Of a stretch of 64,000 nt of DNA, positions 18,450-28,462 are shown in pieces; the stretch's first letter is position 1; every line of letters begins with the position of its first letter. This DNA is from Neobacillus niacini (lineage in GTDB: Bacteria; Bacillota; Bacilli; Bacillales; Cytobacillaceae): positions 288,489 through 352,488 of the forward strand of contig NZ_JACWFG010000003.1 in NCBI RefSeq assembly GCF_019749295.1. Reading direction: 5' to 3'. The translations under genes and the position numbers were made by a program. A model generated the notes under the pieces. That model did no database searches. It was not told the DNA's origin and saw nothing but the letters and a program-made list of their open reading frames with translations.

Positions 18450-19110
18450 TTTTTGTTTCTCCATAATAGCTGTAGGTACTTACATGGTCAATCCACTTAG
18501 GTGAAAATTCATCAATATGTTGAGCGGTCACTAAATTTTTATATATTTCACTGCCATTTAGATTACCAATGGCCGGAGTTTGAACAGAATTGGAACGAAG
18601 GACTGGGAAAAATTCTTTATCATTTAATTTAACACCTAATTCAGCAACATAGCTGCGATTCGCTGTCAATCCTTTAATAAACCAATATCCCTTATTATAA
18701 GGAACAGTAATATCATAGTAGTGATGAGCATTATTCCCCGTAAAAATAATATCCGTAACATCATAAAGTCTGACGATATGAACCATTTCCTCCAATGTTT
18801 TATTATAAAATAAGCCCAAGACTTTGTTAGGAATGCTAGACACTTCCCAAAAAACAATTACTTTTCTTGGTGTTACAAGTTTAACCTGAAGCTCCCCTTT
18901 TACAGGTGTACAATCGTTCGTTGATTGATCTATATTATTTTCTTCCTTATGCTCCTTCTTTTCAACTGAAGGAACTTCCCTGCTATTTTCCTGGGACTTA
19001 ATATATTTATTCCATCTATATTGCACTCTGCCAATAGTTGTATTCAATTGAGAGGCGATTTTTCGGAACGATAAACCATCCTCTCTAAGTTTAATAATTT
19101 CTTCTATCAT
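18442..19110 (-). CDS. DUF4912 protein with N-terminal HTH
   Basis: Protein of 222 aa. Residues 1-35 form a resolvase-like helix-turn-helix (LREDGLSFRKIASQLNTTIGRVQYRWNKY). A low-complexity linker with many Glu/Lys follows to about residue 65. The C-terminal DUF4912 domain has a carbohydrate-module-like look (VFWEVSSIPN, YYDITVPYNKGYWFIKGL, ANRSYVAELGV). GGAGG sits 6 bases before the ATG. Overlap with the GT4 gene suggests a joint role in glycogen-like or surface glycan metabolism; this is inference. Confidence 0.75.
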   Translation of the reverse strand: MIEEIIKLREDGLSFRKIASQLNTTIGRVQYRWNKYIKSQENSREVPSVEKKEHKEENNIDQSTNDCTPVKGELQVKLVTPRKVIVFWEVSSIPNKVLGLFYNKTLEEMVHIVRLYDVTDIIFTGNNAHHYYDITVPYNKGYWFIKGLTANRSYVAELGVKLNDKEFFPVLRSNSVQTPAIGNLNGSEIYKNLVTAQHIDEFSPKWIDHVSTYSYYGETKND

Positions 19111-19320
19111 TGTTCTCCTCCATTTCCGCAAGCAATACTATATGCAAAAGTAATCGAAATATTCTCTCATAGACAATATTAATGGTAACATCAGCAGTCA
19201 AAGTGTACAATAAACGCATTTTGTCGGATTTTGCTTATCCTTTGATAGTACAGAATGCTAGATAATCGAAAAAATTTATAAACATTGAAACCTACTAAAA
19301 ATCGACAATTTTCTCCAGAT

Positions 19321-19355
19321 AAAAAAGATGAGACAAAGTTTTTTTGTCTCATCAT
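19321..19355 (-). terminator. Terminator downstream of phoU
   Basis: Hairpin GATGAGACAAA / TTTGTCTCATC at 19327-19353, with TTTTTT following on the minus strand. It closes the pst operon. The rest of the 262-bp gap to the DUF4912 gene shows nothing else clear. Confidence 0.85.
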
Positions 19356-19372
19356 GTTGGTTTATTTCATTC

Positions 19373-20032
19373 TTACTCATTTAAATCAAATTGTTTTCCC
19401 GTTACCAAGTAAATGACATTCTCAGCTATATTCGTTGAATGGTCAGCAATCCTCTCGATAAACCGGCATACAAAAGCAAGTTGTATAATCTGGTTTGTTG
19501 CATTTGGATTTTCAGGAACCTTGCTAATCAGTTCATGTACTAATTTACCAAACATATCATCCACAACATCATCTTTTTCAGCACATTTTTGTGCTAACAT
19601 GATATCCTCATTTATATATGCTTTAATGGACAGGGTTACCATTTCAAGGGCATACTCCATCATTCTCGGAATATCTAAAATTTCTTTAAAGTGCTTTTCT
19701 TTACCAATATGCAGGGTTGCTTTTGCTATATTGACTGCCATATCAGCCATTCGTTCCACTTCAGATGAAACCTTAAGAGCAACATTGATTGTTCTCAAGT
19801 CCTTGGCAACTGGTGATTCCCTTGCAATCAATAATAAAGCATTATCATGGATTTCATGTTCCAATGCGTTAATGGCATTATCACCATCGATAACCTGTTT
19901 TGCTTTTTCTAAATCCTGATTAATTAGGGCACTGAGTGAGTCTCTAACTGCTGTCTCAGCTAATTTTTCCATTTCTAATAATTTCTCTCTTAAACTCATT
20001 AATTTACTATCAAACTTTGACCTTGTACTCAT
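19373..20032 (-). CDS. phoU: PhoU, phosphate signalling regulator
   Basis: All-helical PhoU protein (219 aa) with two homologous three-helix repeats. The metal-binding E-x3-D-type motif is visible in SSEVERMADMAVNIA and again in CRFIERIADHSTNIAENV. It couples the Pst transporter to the phosphate-sensing two-component system. B. subtilis 168 lacks a phoU at this locus, but many relatives have it. It sits 11 bases after pstB, in the same operon. Confidence 0.95.
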   Translation of the reverse strand: MSTRSKFDSKLMSLREKLLEMEKLAETAVRDSLSALINQDLEKAKQVIDGDNAINALEHEIHDNALLLIARESPVAKDLRTINVALKVSSEVERMADMAVNIAKATLHIGKEKHFKEILDIPRMMEYALEMVTLSIKAYINEDIMLAQKCAEKDDVVDDMFGKLVHELISKVPENPNATNQIIQLAFVCRFIERIADHSTNIAENVIYLVTGKQFDLNE

Positions 20033-20043
20033 CTCTTCACCTC

Positions 20044-20844
20044 TTATCCAAATCTTCCTGTAATATAGTCCTCTGTTCTCTTATCTTTAGGAGTGGAGAA
20101 AATTTTGTTGGTTTCTGAAAATTCTATCACTTCTCCATTTAAAAAGAAAGCTGTTTTCTTAGATATACGTGCTGCCTGCTGCATGTTATGGGTTACGATA
20201 ATGATACTAAAATCCTTCTTCAGTTCTTGGACTAGTTCTTCAACTTTTAATGTTGAAATAGGATCTAATGCAGATGTTGGTTCATCCATTAAGATTACAT
20301 CTGGTTCAATCGCCAAACAGCGGGCGATACAAAGGCGCTGCTGCTGTCCCCCAGAAAGCCCATATGCATTTTGGTGAAGACGATCCTTGACTTCATCCCA
20401 AATGGCTGCCCCTCTTAAGCTCTTCTCAACAATCTGATCCAGGATTTTTTTATCACGAATCCCGTGGATTTTGGGACCGTAAGCTACATTCTCATAAATT
20501 GATTTTGGAAATGGATTCGGTTTTTGAAACACCATCCCAACCTTTGTTCTTAATTCTTCAACTTGGTAGGATTTATCAAGTATATTTCTTTCTCGGTAGA
20601 GAATTTCTCCAGAAGTTCTAACTCCAGGAACTAATTCAATCATTCGATTTAGTGTTTTAATATACGTGGATTTACCACATCCCGATGGACCGATAATGGC
20701 AGTAACTTCATTTTCCATAATATCGAGATTAATATTTTTCAGTGCATGGTTTTCTCCATACCATAAATCCAGATTACTAGTCTTATAGACAAATTGTTTG
20801 TGTTCTGGTTGTATTACTTTTGCAGTTGCCGTTGTTGTTTCCAT
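20044..20844 (-). CDS. pstB: PstB, phosphate ABC transporter ATPase
   Basis: ATPase of the high-affinity phosphate importer (266 aa). Walker [11 protein letters not shown]-loop FQKPNPFP, signature LSGGQQQRL and Walker [14 protein letters not shown] are intact. Only one pstB is present, whereas B. subtilis carries two in tandem. AGGAGG precedes the ATG. It lies between pstA and phoU. Confidence 0.97.
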   Translation of the reverse strand: METTTATAKVIQPEHKQFVYKTSNLDLWYGENHALKNINLDIMENEVTAIIGPSGCGKSTYIKTLNRMIELVPGVRTSGEILYRERNILDKSYQVEELRTKVGMVFQKPNPFPKSIYENVAYGPKIHGIRDKKILDQIVEKSLRGAAIWDEVKDRLHQNAYGLSGGQQQRLCIARCLAIEPDVILMDEPTSALDPISTLKVEELVQELKKDFSIIIVTHNMQQAARISKKTAFFLNGEVIEFSETNKIFSTPKDKRTEDYITGRFG

Positions 20845-20872
20845 ACAATCATTCCTCCTAAAAGTGTCAATT

Positions 20873-21751
20873 TTAATATCTTTTTTGGAATTTATTTCGA
20901 ATTAACACAGCGATTGAATTCATGATAATTAACAGAACCAGCAGGACGATAATACCAGCCGCTGCTAACGCATGAAATTCTGCTTGAGGACGTCCGGTCC
21001 AGTTATAAATTTGCATTGGCAGCACCGTAATCATATCTAATAAGGTGTTTGGTAAAAAAGCTAGGAATAATGGCAGTCCGATTACGACTAGTGGTGCGGT
21101 CTCTCCAATAGCACGAGAAAGTGCTAATATTCCACCTGTTAAAATACCAGGTATCGCAGCTGGTAAAACAACTCGTACTATGGTTTGCCATTTCGTTGCA
21201 CCCATTCCATATGAAGCTTCACGCAATTCTTTAGGAACAGCTCGAATAGCTTCCTGTGAGGCAACTATAATAATAGGTAAAACTAGTAAGCTCATAGTAA
21301 GACCTGCAGCTAGTACACTTGTCCCTAATGCAAGCGCACGAACAAAGACAGTTAAACCTAATAAACCAAAAACGATGGAAGGTACACCTGCTAGATTAGA
21401 AATATTCACTTTAATAAAAGCAGTCATCTTATTTAATTTTGCGTATTCTTCAAGGTATATGGCAGTCCCGACTCCAAGTAATAAAGAGACCGGAGCAACA
21501 ACACCCATTAACCAAATACTTCCTATTAAAGCAGCGTATACTCCTGCTTGTTCAGGCTTCCGGGAAGGGAGACTTTGTAGAAATTGAAGATCTAAATAAC
21601 CAAATCCTTGAGTGAACACCCGATATAATAAAACCCCTAAAATTAACAGTGCAAACATTGTTGCAGCAAAGAATACAGATTTTGAAAAAATGTTCATTGC
21701 TAACCTGGATTTCATCCGTTTGACAACAGACTTATGGTCTATTAAGTGCAT
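20873..21751 (-). CDS. pstA: PstA, phosphate ABC transporter permease
   Basis: Permease subunit (292 aa) with six membrane segments and the EAA-type loop EALRAVPKEL-like sequence ([25 protein letters not shown]) that docks the ATPase. It pairs with PstC to form the channel. It overlaps pstC by one base (TAATG). Confidence 0.96.
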   Translation of the reverse strand: MHLIDHKSVVKRMKSRLAMNIFSKSVFFAATMFALLILGVLLYRVFTQGFGYLDLQFLQSLPSRKPEQAGVYAALIGSIWLMGVVAPVSLLLGVGTAIYLEEYAKLNKMTAFIKVNISNLAGVPSIVFGLLGLTVFVRALALGTSVLAAGLTMSLLVLPIIIVASQEAIRAVPKELREASYGMGATKWQTIVRVVLPAAIPGILTGGILALSRAIGETAPLVVIGLPLFLAFLPNTLLDMITVLPMQIYNWTGRPQAEFHALAAAGIIVLLVLLIIMNSIAVLIRNKFQKRY

Positions 21752-22698
21752 TAATATTCCTCCCTAAAACGACGAGTGATGTATTGTGCAAATAGATTCA
21801 TCACCAATGTAAATACAAATAGTGTCATACCAACAGCGTAGATACTATAGTAAATCGTTGTACCGTAACCAGCGTCACCTTGACTAACTTGGACAATATA
21901 TGCGGTCATGGTTTGTATCGAGCTTGTCACATTCCATTCAAGGTTAGGAGTAGAACCGCCGGCAACAGCGACAATCATCGTTTCACCGATTGCTCGTGAT
22001 ATCGATAGCACGATTGATGCGATAATTCCTGAGATTGCAGCAGGCAGAACGACTTTAATAGCTACTTCAAATTTTGTCGATCCAAGTGCGAGCGCACCCT
22101 CCCTCATTGAATTTGGAACTGCAGTCATTGCATCCTCTGAAAGCGACGCTATCATCGGTGTAATCATAATTCCAATTACAATACCAGGACTTAAAGCATT
22201 AAAAATTTCTAGGGAAGGAATAATGTCACGTAATAAAGGAGTGACAAAAGTTAGGGCAAAAAAGCCATATACAATCGTTGGGATTCCAGCTAATACTTCT
22301 AATATCGGTTTAATAATTCTGCGAGAACGGTCTGATGCGTACTCACTCAAATATATGGCTGAGGTAAGTCCTATTGGCACAGCAACAACAGTTGCGATTA
22401 AGGTTACCTTAAGTGTTCCAGAAATCAATGGCAGGATTCCGAAAGATCCTTGAGTTTCAGAAAAAGGATACCACTTTTTCGCTGTAAAAAATTCTTTTAT
22501 TGAAACTGCATCAAAAAACATAAATGTTTCAAATATTAGAGTTAACAGTATTCCGATTGTTGTTAACACCGAAACAGCAGCTGCAAGGAATAAAATATAA
22601 GGCATGATTTTCTCAACTATTCCTGCTGCGCTTTTTTTCTTTTTCTTTTCCTGAATCATTTTCTGAACAGAGAATGATTTCATGTTTTGCGTCTCCAT
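21751..22698 (-). CDS. pstC: PstC, phosphate ABC transporter permease
   Basis: Permease subunit (315 aa), six membrane segments after a basic cytoplasmic N-terminus rich in lysine. The coupling loop contains DAMTAVPNSMREGALALGST. The start at ATG 22698 is fixed by AAAGGAG 8 bases upstream; an earlier in-frame start at 22716 would read through this site. Confidence 0.95.
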   Translation of the reverse strand: METQNMKSFSVQKMIQEKKKKKSAAGIVEKIMPYILFLAAAVSVLTTIGILLTLIFETFMFFDAVSIKEFFTAKKWYPFSETQGSFGILPLISGTLKVTLIATVVAVPIGLTSAIYLSEYASDRSRRIIKPILEVLAGIPTIVYGFFALTFVTPLLRDIIPSLEIFNALSPGIVIGIMITPMIASLSEDAMTAVPNSMREGALALGSTKFEVAIKVVLPAAISGIIASIVLSISRAIGETMIVAVAGGSTPNLEWNVTSSIQTMTAYIVQVSQGDAGYGTTIYYSIYAVGMTLFVFTLVMNLFAQYITRRFREEY

Positions 22699-22774
22699 TA
22701 CGAAAACTCCTTTCAACCAATGGCAATATGAGAAGCACTTTTTCGGCGCTTCTCATATTACAATTTTCTAAACC

Positions 22775-23734
22775 CTATTTAAGAGATTCTAGTGTCTCAA
22801 GTGCCTTGGTGTACTCTTCTTCAGGTAATTTCACGTAACCTACATCTTCAGATAATACTGCTGAATTTTCGATTAAGAATTTTACAAAATCATAAACTTC
22901 TTCTTGTTCTTTTACAGCAGTATTTTTCACATAAGTGAATAATGGACGTGAGAGTGGAGCATATTCACCGGATTCTATGGTTTCATTTGTAGGTTCAACG
23001 GGGCCATCCCCGCCATCAATTGGAACAATCTTTAATGAATCTTTATTTTCTAAATAATAGGCATAACCGAAGTATCCAATAGCATTCTTGTCACCTTGTA
23101 CACCTTGAACTAGGATGTTATCATCTTCAGAAAGTGTAGCTTTTTCAACGATTGGTTCATCTTCTAGTATTACTTCATTAAAGTAATCAAATGTTCCTGA
23201 ATCTGTCCCTGGTGAATAAAATTTGATTTCTTCTTCAGGCCATTCTGGACGAATATCAGACCATTTCTTTACAGTCCCATCTTCAATCCACATTTTCTTC
23301 AGTTCATCAACTGTTAAGTGGTCAACAAAGTCATTTTCTTTATTTACAATAACGGAAAGACCGTCATATGCTAATTTTAATTCTGTAAATTCAATACCTT
23401 CCTCTTCAAGTGCAGCTTTTTCTTCATCCTTGATTGGACGTGAAGCGTTACTTAATTCTGTCTCACCTGCGATAAAGGCTTCAAATCCGCCGCCTGTACC
23501 AGAAACTCCTACAGAAACTTTTACATTAGGCTCTTCCATGCCATATTCTTCAACAACCGCCTCCATGATTGGGAAAACTGTAGATGAACCGTCTATTTTA
23601 ATTTCACCTTGTAGCTGCTTCGCTTCTTCGCCCGCTTGCTCTTTGCCTTCAGTTCCTTGTGCACCACAAGCGGCAGTGATTGCCAGCACCCCAGTCATCA
23701 TTGCTGTTAGTGCTAATTTCTTAAAGCTTTTCAT
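22775..23734 (-). CDS. pstS: PstS, phosphate-binding lipoprotein
   Basis: Extracellular phosphate receptor of the Pst importer (319 aa). The signal peptide ends in the lipobox ITAAC, giving lipidated Cys23. Phosphate-site motifs are DGSSTVFPIMEAV, GVSGTGGGFEAF and PGTDSGTFDYF. It is the first gene of pstS-pstC-pstA-pstB-phoU, 76 bases ahead of pstC, and is preceded by a PhoP box. Confidence 0.96.
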   Translation of the reverse strand: MKSFKKLALTAMMTGVLAITAACGAQGTEGKEQAGEEAKQLQGEIKIDGSSTVFPIMEAVVEEYGMEEPNVKVSVGVSGTGGGFEAFIAGETELSNASRPIKDEEKAALEEEGIEFTELKLAYDGLSVIVNKENDFVDHLTVDELKKMWIEDGTVKKWSDIRPEWPEEEIKFYSPGTDSGTFDYFNEVILEDEPIVEKATLSEDDNILVQGVQGDKNAIGYFGYAYYLENKDSLKIVPIDGGDGPVEPTNETIESGEYAPLSRPLFTYVKNTAVKEQEEVYDFVKFLIENSAVLSEDVGYVKLPEEEYTKALETLESLK

Positions 23735-23794
23735 TACTTGATTCCCCCTAAGAATTTTGGTTTGTAATAGTCTGTTCGTATTTCCTTACAAGAT

Positions 23795-23850
23795 TAATAA
23801 TACATTCCTTCTGTAAAGCTTGTTTTAATGAGATGTAAAGGGTTTGTAAA
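23795..23850 (-). promoter_or_regulatory. PhoP box and promoter of the pst operon
   Basis: On the minus strand four hexamers follow each other at exact 11-bp spacing: TTTACA, TTTACA, TTAAAA, TTTACA (plus-strand 23845, 23834, 23823 and 23812). This is the direct-repeat layout bound by PhoP~P in Bacillus (TTAACA-type repeats separated by 5 bp). A -10-like TATTAT lies just downstream, near 23796-23801, with no good -35 hexamer, as expected for a PhoP-activated promoter. Identification is from sequence pattern; regulation is inferred. Confidence 0.8.
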
Positions 23851-23893
23851 TGAATGTATATATTTTGTAAATTGCAAATAATTTATTAAGTGT

Positions 23894-23928
23894 AAAAAAA
23901 CACCTGCCTCATTTTTGAGACAGGTGTT
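23894..23928 (-). terminator. Terminator downstream of pbpA
   Basis: Stem AACACCTGTCTC / GAGGCAGGTGTT (minus strand, one G-U) followed by TTTTT. It separates pbpA from the pst promoter. Confidence 0.85.
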
Positions 23929-23932
23929 AAGA

Positions 23933-26068
23933 TTATTGATTATTTTGTTGTGTATCTGTGCTCTCTGCATTCTGATTTGTTTCGGCTGATTGTTCTTGTT
24001 TTTGTAGATTAAAGTAGGTGTCCAATACTCTTTTGCCAATTACATTAGCTGTACCCGGCCCACTGTTACCTTGGTATGCCCATGGAACTAATACGGCCAT
24101 AGCAACTTCAGGATTCTCAAATGGGGCGTAGCTGATCAAACTCAAGTTCATCACTTCAGGCGATTCCTTAAATTTCTTACGTTCAGGACCATCGTATGGT
24201 GCTTGGGCAGTTCCCGTTTTACCTGCAGGATCGTACTCTGCTCCCTTAAAAGTACTAACACCGGTACCATCTCCAACCTGCATAACCATTCTAAATCCTT
24301 GTTGAACTCGATCAATCCATTCATCTTTAAAATCAATCCGATTTAATATGGTTGGTGTAATTTCCTTAAAAACTGGACCTAATTCATTGCTCTCCAGGAC
24401 TGGTTCACGGATTTCCTTTACAATATGCGGCTGAACCCGGTATCCGCCATTTGCAATCGTAGAAATATATTGTGCTAATTGCATAACGGTATAGGTATCA
24501 TACTGACCTATCACCAAGTCAAGCAGCAAACCAGATTGTTTTATTGGACCAATATAACCGGTACCCTCATTAGGAAGGTCAATACCAGTTTTTACTCCTA
24601 AACCGAATTGACTAAAGGATTGTCGTATCGTATCAAAAGCACTTAAGTCTAATGGGAGCGACTTATTAGGTGAATAATTCCCATTGGCCATCTCAATAAC
24701 AGTTTTCCACATATATACGTTTGAGGATATTTGGAGGGCCCTTAAGTCATTAATACTTCCAAAGTTTTTCCATGAAGACTTAGTATCTGTACCCTTTATC
24801 AATAAAGGTGAATCATAATGCATTGATCCCGGCTTAATTGCCCCTGTATTATATCCCGTTAAAATTGTTGCTCCTTTGACAACAGATCCGACTTCATAAG
24901 AGGTTGTTATATTCCCAAGAGCGAAGTCACGCATTTCAGTTTTATTTGTCTCACTATTTTTTGCTATTTGCTTTCCGGCCATTGTTAATACTTCTCCAGT
25001 GTGTGGATCCATAAGAACAACAAAGGCACGGTCCAAAAGAGCAGATTTTGGATTTTGCTTTGCTTTCCAAAGTTCTTCTTCTATAATTTTTTCTATTTCA
25101 AGTTGAAGATTCATATCAATCGTTAAGACCAGATCTTTACCACGCTGTCCTTCTGAAACCACTTCAGTGGACAGGATTTTACCTGCTTTATCCGTGATAT
25201 TTTTTACTTTACCCTTTTGCCCATGTAAGACATCTTCGTATTGCAGCTCAATATAACTTTTTCCCACTCGATCATTTCGATTATAATCCTTAGCAAGATA
25301 TTCCTCTAATTTATCCTTCGGCAGGCCTTCATCAGAGGAGGTCACATTACCAAGCACGGTTTTTAATGTATTGCCAAATGCATAATATCTTTCCCAATCC
25401 GTAGTAGTATCAACACCCGGCAAATCTTCTAAATTTTCACTAACAACCGCAAATTCTTCAGGAGTGACATTTTCATTTTTAACAATTTGCTGTGTTAAAG
25501 CATAACCACTATTAAATTCCCTAAATATCGCTAGCGTTTCTAAATCCTGTGTAGTTAAACTAGCAAGATCCTTTTCATCAATTCTTTTTAGCTGAAGATT
25601 ATATATCTCTTTATCATCCAGTTCGTCTTGATCGTATAAGTCCCATTCTTTTTCCGTAATTTTTTCTTTTGCTTTCTCAGGATTCTTTAATATCCAGAAA
25701 TCCTGTTTATCACGCTCACGAATTTTCGAGATATCTTTATCGATCAGTTGTGCCAGTCTTTCAGCGGTTTCGAGCATTTCCTCTTGACTTGAATCCTGAA
25801 ATTTAGTGTAGGTGATTGCATTTAATGGGGTATTATCAACAATAATTTTCCCGTTACGGTCAAACATTTTTCCCCGAGGGACTGGGTTATTCACTGTTAT
25901 ATCTTCTGTCCGTTCAATTTCACGTTTAAAGTCCTCTCCATAAACAATCTGTACTAAACCTAATCGCAGTATCAAAACTGAAAACAGCAAAAATATAACA
26001 AAGAAAAGTATGTTCAACCGGAATGTAACATGCGGTTTTTTTCTCTTTTTAATATCCAAATTCTCCAC
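23933..26068 (-). CDS. pbpA: Class B penicillin-binding protein (PBP2a / PbpA type)
   Basis: Peptidoglycan DD-transpeptidase (711 aa) for lateral wall elongation. It has a short cytoplasmic tail, one membrane helix (about residues 17-38), a dimerisation domain, then the transpeptidase domain with SVVK (active-site Ser), SSN and KTGTAQ motifs. The C-terminal tail is rich in Gln, Asn and Glu. Position between an MFS gene and pst matches B. subtilis pbpA (yqgF). The start is GTG 26068 or TTG 26059; the latter has better spacing from AAGGAAG. Confidence 0.93.
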   Translation of the reverse strand: MENLDIKKRKKPHVTFRLNILFFVIFLLFSVLILRLGLVQIVYGEDFKREIERTEDITVNNPVPRGKMFDRNGKIIVDNTPLNAITYTKFQDSSQEEMLETAERLAQLIDKDISKIRERDKQDFWILKNPEKAKEKITEKEWDLYDQDELDDKEIYNLQLKRIDEKDLASLTTQDLETLAIFREFNSGYALTQQIVKNENVTPEEFAVVSENLEDLPGVDTTTDWERYYAFGNTLKTVLGNVTSSDEGLPKDKLEEYLAKDYNRNDRVGKSYIELQYEDVLHGQKGKVKNITDKAGKILSTEVVSEGQRGKDLVLTIDMNLQLEIEKIIEEELWKAKQNPKSALLDRAFVVLMDPHTGEVLTMAGKQIAKNSETNKTEMRDFALGNITTSYEVGSVVKGATILTGYNTGAIKPGSMHYDSPLLIKGTDTKSSWKNFGSINDLRALQISSNVYMWKTVIEMANGNYSPNKSLPLDLSAFDTIRQSFSQFGLGVKTGIDLPNEGTGYIGPIKQSGLLLDLVIGQYDTYTVMQLAQYISTIANGGYRVQPHIVKEIREPVLESNELGPVFKEITPTILNRIDFKDEWIDRVQQGFRMVMQVGDGTGVSTFKGAEYDPAGKTGTAQAPYDGPERKKFKESPEVMNLSLISYAPFENPEVAMAVLVPWAYQGNSGPGTANVIGKRVLDTYFNLQKQEQSAETNQNAESTDTQQNNQ

Positions 26069-26190
26069 TTCCTTGTCCTAAACGACATCATAAGCTATAT
26101 TTTAGCTGAAAACCATCAGGGTTTCTATTAAAAACTCTTACCAATTGACAGTATTCAACAAACAACTCCAAATACCTGTTTACAAAAATA

Positions 26191-26224
26191 AATGCGGTGA
26201 GTAATTTGAATTACTCACCGCATT
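26191..26224 (-). terminator. Terminator at end of yqgE-type MFS gene
   Basis: 14-bp perfect stem AATGCGGTGAGTAA / TTACTCACCGCATT, loop tttgaa, overlapping the stop codon, followed by a T-rich stretch on the minus strand. Confidence 0.85.
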
Positions 26225-27440
26225 ATGCTGTAGGCAGTTGGACTCGTCTAACAAACAAATAGATTAATGAATGTCCTGCACCAAGAAATAAAAGGAGAAT
26301 TGGAATACTTTCCTTTTCATTAAACCATGTTACTGCAGCGAGGAATGACAAAATGGAAACGATTCTTCCCAGGTTAATAAAAATTTCACGGACAACGATA
26401 TACTCTATTCTCATTTCTGCCGCTTTCCAAGCAGATCCAATAATATCATAAGTCGTTGACATATATGGGACAAGCAAAATTGGATAAGCAACTGCAATCA
26501 TCGCTGCATAAATTAATAGTTTTACATAACTAATATCCCAGACGATTAATAAAACAGCCAAATAAAGGATAATACCACCAACAAGGATAGCCTTTTTTCG
26601 CTTATCTTTTTTAATTAACCGGGATGCAAAATAATAGGCAATAAAAGAAATGCCAGAGTTAATAAGACCAAACGTACCTAGCGCCATCTCACTTTCAGTT
26701 GAAATATAAACGAGGACGGAGATAATAAATAAAAATGTCCCTTCTCTAAGCCCTTGAAAAAAATTCGCATTTGTAATAAGCCGCCAGTTTTTATTTTGTT
26801 TTCTTTCATCCAAAATCCGTTTAAAACAATACTTTCCATTTGCAGGCCGGGGCTTTAATGAAAAGCTCATGAATACTGCAAGTGCAAATAAAGCTAAAGA
26901 AATTCCAAACACAATAGAATACCCTGTGAATTTTTCAAAACGTGTAATAATAAATCCCGCAGCAATCGGTCCAATCATCCCGCCAGTCGAGGATAGGATT
27001 CCTAAAAAGCCATTGAAAAAATCTCTTGTTTCAGGTTCGGTTATTTCAAACGTTAAAACATTGTAGGCAAGCCAATAAAAACCATAGCCAATTCCAAGCA
27101 TACTCCCTAAAAGCAATAGATAGGTTGAAGCATTTTTGCCTGTTATTAATACCATTAGGTAGAATAGCGCTAGAAATATGACACCAACTCTTAACACTTT
27201 AACTCGGTCAATTTTTTTTGCCCATCTGCCTGCCAGGATAAAGGTCAAAGGCTGTAATATGACAATCGACAGGTTATATAGTGCTAGGTCCGAATATTCT
27301 CCTGTTTGTTTCCATAAATAAATATTTACAAAAGTATTTGAAAGAGCAACACTCAATGAATACAACCCGCCAATTATTAACAGCAGAGATAAATCTTTCG
27401 TTAATTTTACGTCACCTAATAAATTAAATTTTTTCGCCAT
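26223..27440 (-). CDS. yqgE: YqgE, MFS transporter
   Basis: Major facilitator superfamily membrane protein (405 aa) with about eleven or twelve hydrophobic segments and the loop-2 motif GRWAKKIDRVKVLRVG between helices 2 and 3. The substrate is unknown. It lies between sodA and pbpA, the place of B. subtilis yqgE. GGGGAG precedes the ATG. It is monocistronic with its own terminator. Confidence 0.85.
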   Translation of the reverse strand: MAKKFNLLGDVKLTKDLSLLLIIGGLYSLSVALSNTFVNIYLWKQTGEYSDLALYNLSIVILQPLTFILAGRWAKKIDRVKVLRVGVIFLALFYLMVLITGKNASTYLLLLGSMLGIGYGFYWLAYNVLTFEITEPETRDFFNGFLGILSSTGGMIGPIAAGFIITRFEKFTGYSIVFGISLALFALAVFMSFSLKPRPANGKYCFKRILDERKQNKNWRLITNANFFQGLREGTFLFIISVLVYISTESEMALGTFGLINSGISFIAYYFASRLIKKDKRKKAILVGGIILYLAVLLIVWDISYVKLLIYAAMIAVAYPILLVPYMSTTYDIIGSAWKAAEMRIEYIVVREIFINLGRIVSILSFLAAVTWFNEKESIPILLLFLGAGHSLIYLFVRRVQLPTA

Positions 27441-27508
27441 AATAACTCCCCTTTGTGATAAGGGTTAGTCTTTAACAAGCAGAGGTCCTTTATACGAAAA
27501 AAAGAAAA

Positions 27509-27535
27509 AGACAGCTGAAATCAAATCAGCTGTCT
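27509..27535 (-). terminator. Terminator downstream of sodA
   Basis: Hairpin AGACAGCTGA / TCAGCTGTCT followed on the minus strand by TTTTCTTTTTTT. Confidence 0.85.
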
Positions 27536-27553
27536 TGATAATTAGTAATCAAA

Positions 27554-28162
27554 TTATTTTGCTGCGCTGTAGCGCTTAGAAACTTCATCCCAGTTAACTA
27601 CATTCCAGAAAGAAGAGATGTAATCAGGACGACGGTTTTGATAATTTAGGTAATACGCGTGTTCCCAAACATCAAGTCCTAGGATAGGTGTCTTTCCTTC
27701 CATTAGAGGAGAGTCTTGGTTAGGTGTACTAGAAACCTCTAATTCACCATTGTTTACAGATAACCAAGCCCAGCCAGAACCAAAACGAGTAGTAGCTGCT
27801 TTTGCGAATTCTTCTTTAAAGCTATCAAAGCTGCCAAATTTACTGCTGATTGCATCAGCTAATTCACCAGTTGGTGCACCGCCGCCATTTGGAGCAAGGA
27901 TTTGCCAGAATAATGAGTGGTTAGCGTGACCGCCGCCATTATTACGTACAGCTGTACGAGCTGCTTCTGGAACTGCATCTAGGTTAGCAATAACCTCTTC
28001 AACAGATTTTGATAATAGTTCTTCATTGCCTTGAAGAGCATTATTTAAGTTAGTTACATAAGTGTTGTGATGTTTTGTGTGGTGAATGTTCATTGTTTCT
28101 TTGTCAATGTGAGGCTCAAGCGCATCATACGCATACGGTAATTGTGGTAATTCAAATGCCAT
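27554..28162 (-). CDS. sodA: Manganese superoxide dismutase
   Basis: Dismutates superoxide to hydrogen peroxide and oxygen (202 aa). Metal ligands are visible: His in [12 protein letters not shown], His in [11 protein letters not shown], and Asp and His in [19 protein letters not shown]. The G-G pair in [11 protein letters not shown] region and overall length fit Mn-SodA of Bacillus. AGGAGG lies upstream. It is divergent from the FNR-like regulator. Confidence 0.97.
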   Translation of the reverse strand: MAFELPQLPYAYDALEPHIDKETMNIHHTKHHNTYVTNLNNALQGNEELLSKSVEEVIANLDAVPEAARTAVRNNGGGHANHSLFWQILAPNGGGAPTGELADAISSKFGSFDSFKEEFAKAATTRFGSGWAWLSVNNGELEVSSTPNQDSPLMEGKTPILGLDVWEHAYYLNYQNRRPDYISSFWNVVNWDEVSKRYSAAK

Positions 28163-28258
28163 TGGTATTTCCTCCTATGTATAGAAAAGTTTTTTAAACT
28201 TTAGAGATATGTCCAAAATCAAAACGATTTTTGAATATTCCTAAAGCTGTGTAGCTTA

Positions 28259-28287
28259 AGATTACCAAAGAAAGTGTTTTCTTTCAA
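28259..28287 (-). promoter_or_regulatory. Predicted sigma-A promoter of sodA
   Basis: TTGAAA, 17-bp spacer, TAATCT on the minus strand, about 100 bases upstream of the sodA start. The 291-bp divergent gap also holds an inverted TATCC/GGATA pair near 28320; no TGTGA-N6-TCACA FNR site was found. Confidence 0.5.
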
Positions 28288-28462
28288 ATAAAATGCTTTG
28301 TACCTAACAAATTTACAATATCCTTTTACGGATATTTTTATTCATACTTTTTCCCATAATGGGTAAAAACAATGATTATTCGATAAATTGTCATGTTTCA
28401 ACCGGTGATAGGTTGTAAATACATGTTTAAATCAAATTGAAGGGATAAAAGGAGTGGGAAAT

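Noticed and set aside
19413..19919. Plus-strand open frame of 168 codons opposite phoU
   Set aside because: Antisense to a well-conserved gene, low-complexity, no ribosome site. Similar frames opposite pstA, pstC, glcK and cshB were rejected for the same reason.
23223..23741. Plus-strand open frame of 172 codons opposite pstS
   Set aside because: It is an antisense shadow: composition is Ser/Pro/Ile-rich without any recognisable domain, it lacks a ribosome site, and pstS on the other strand is certain.
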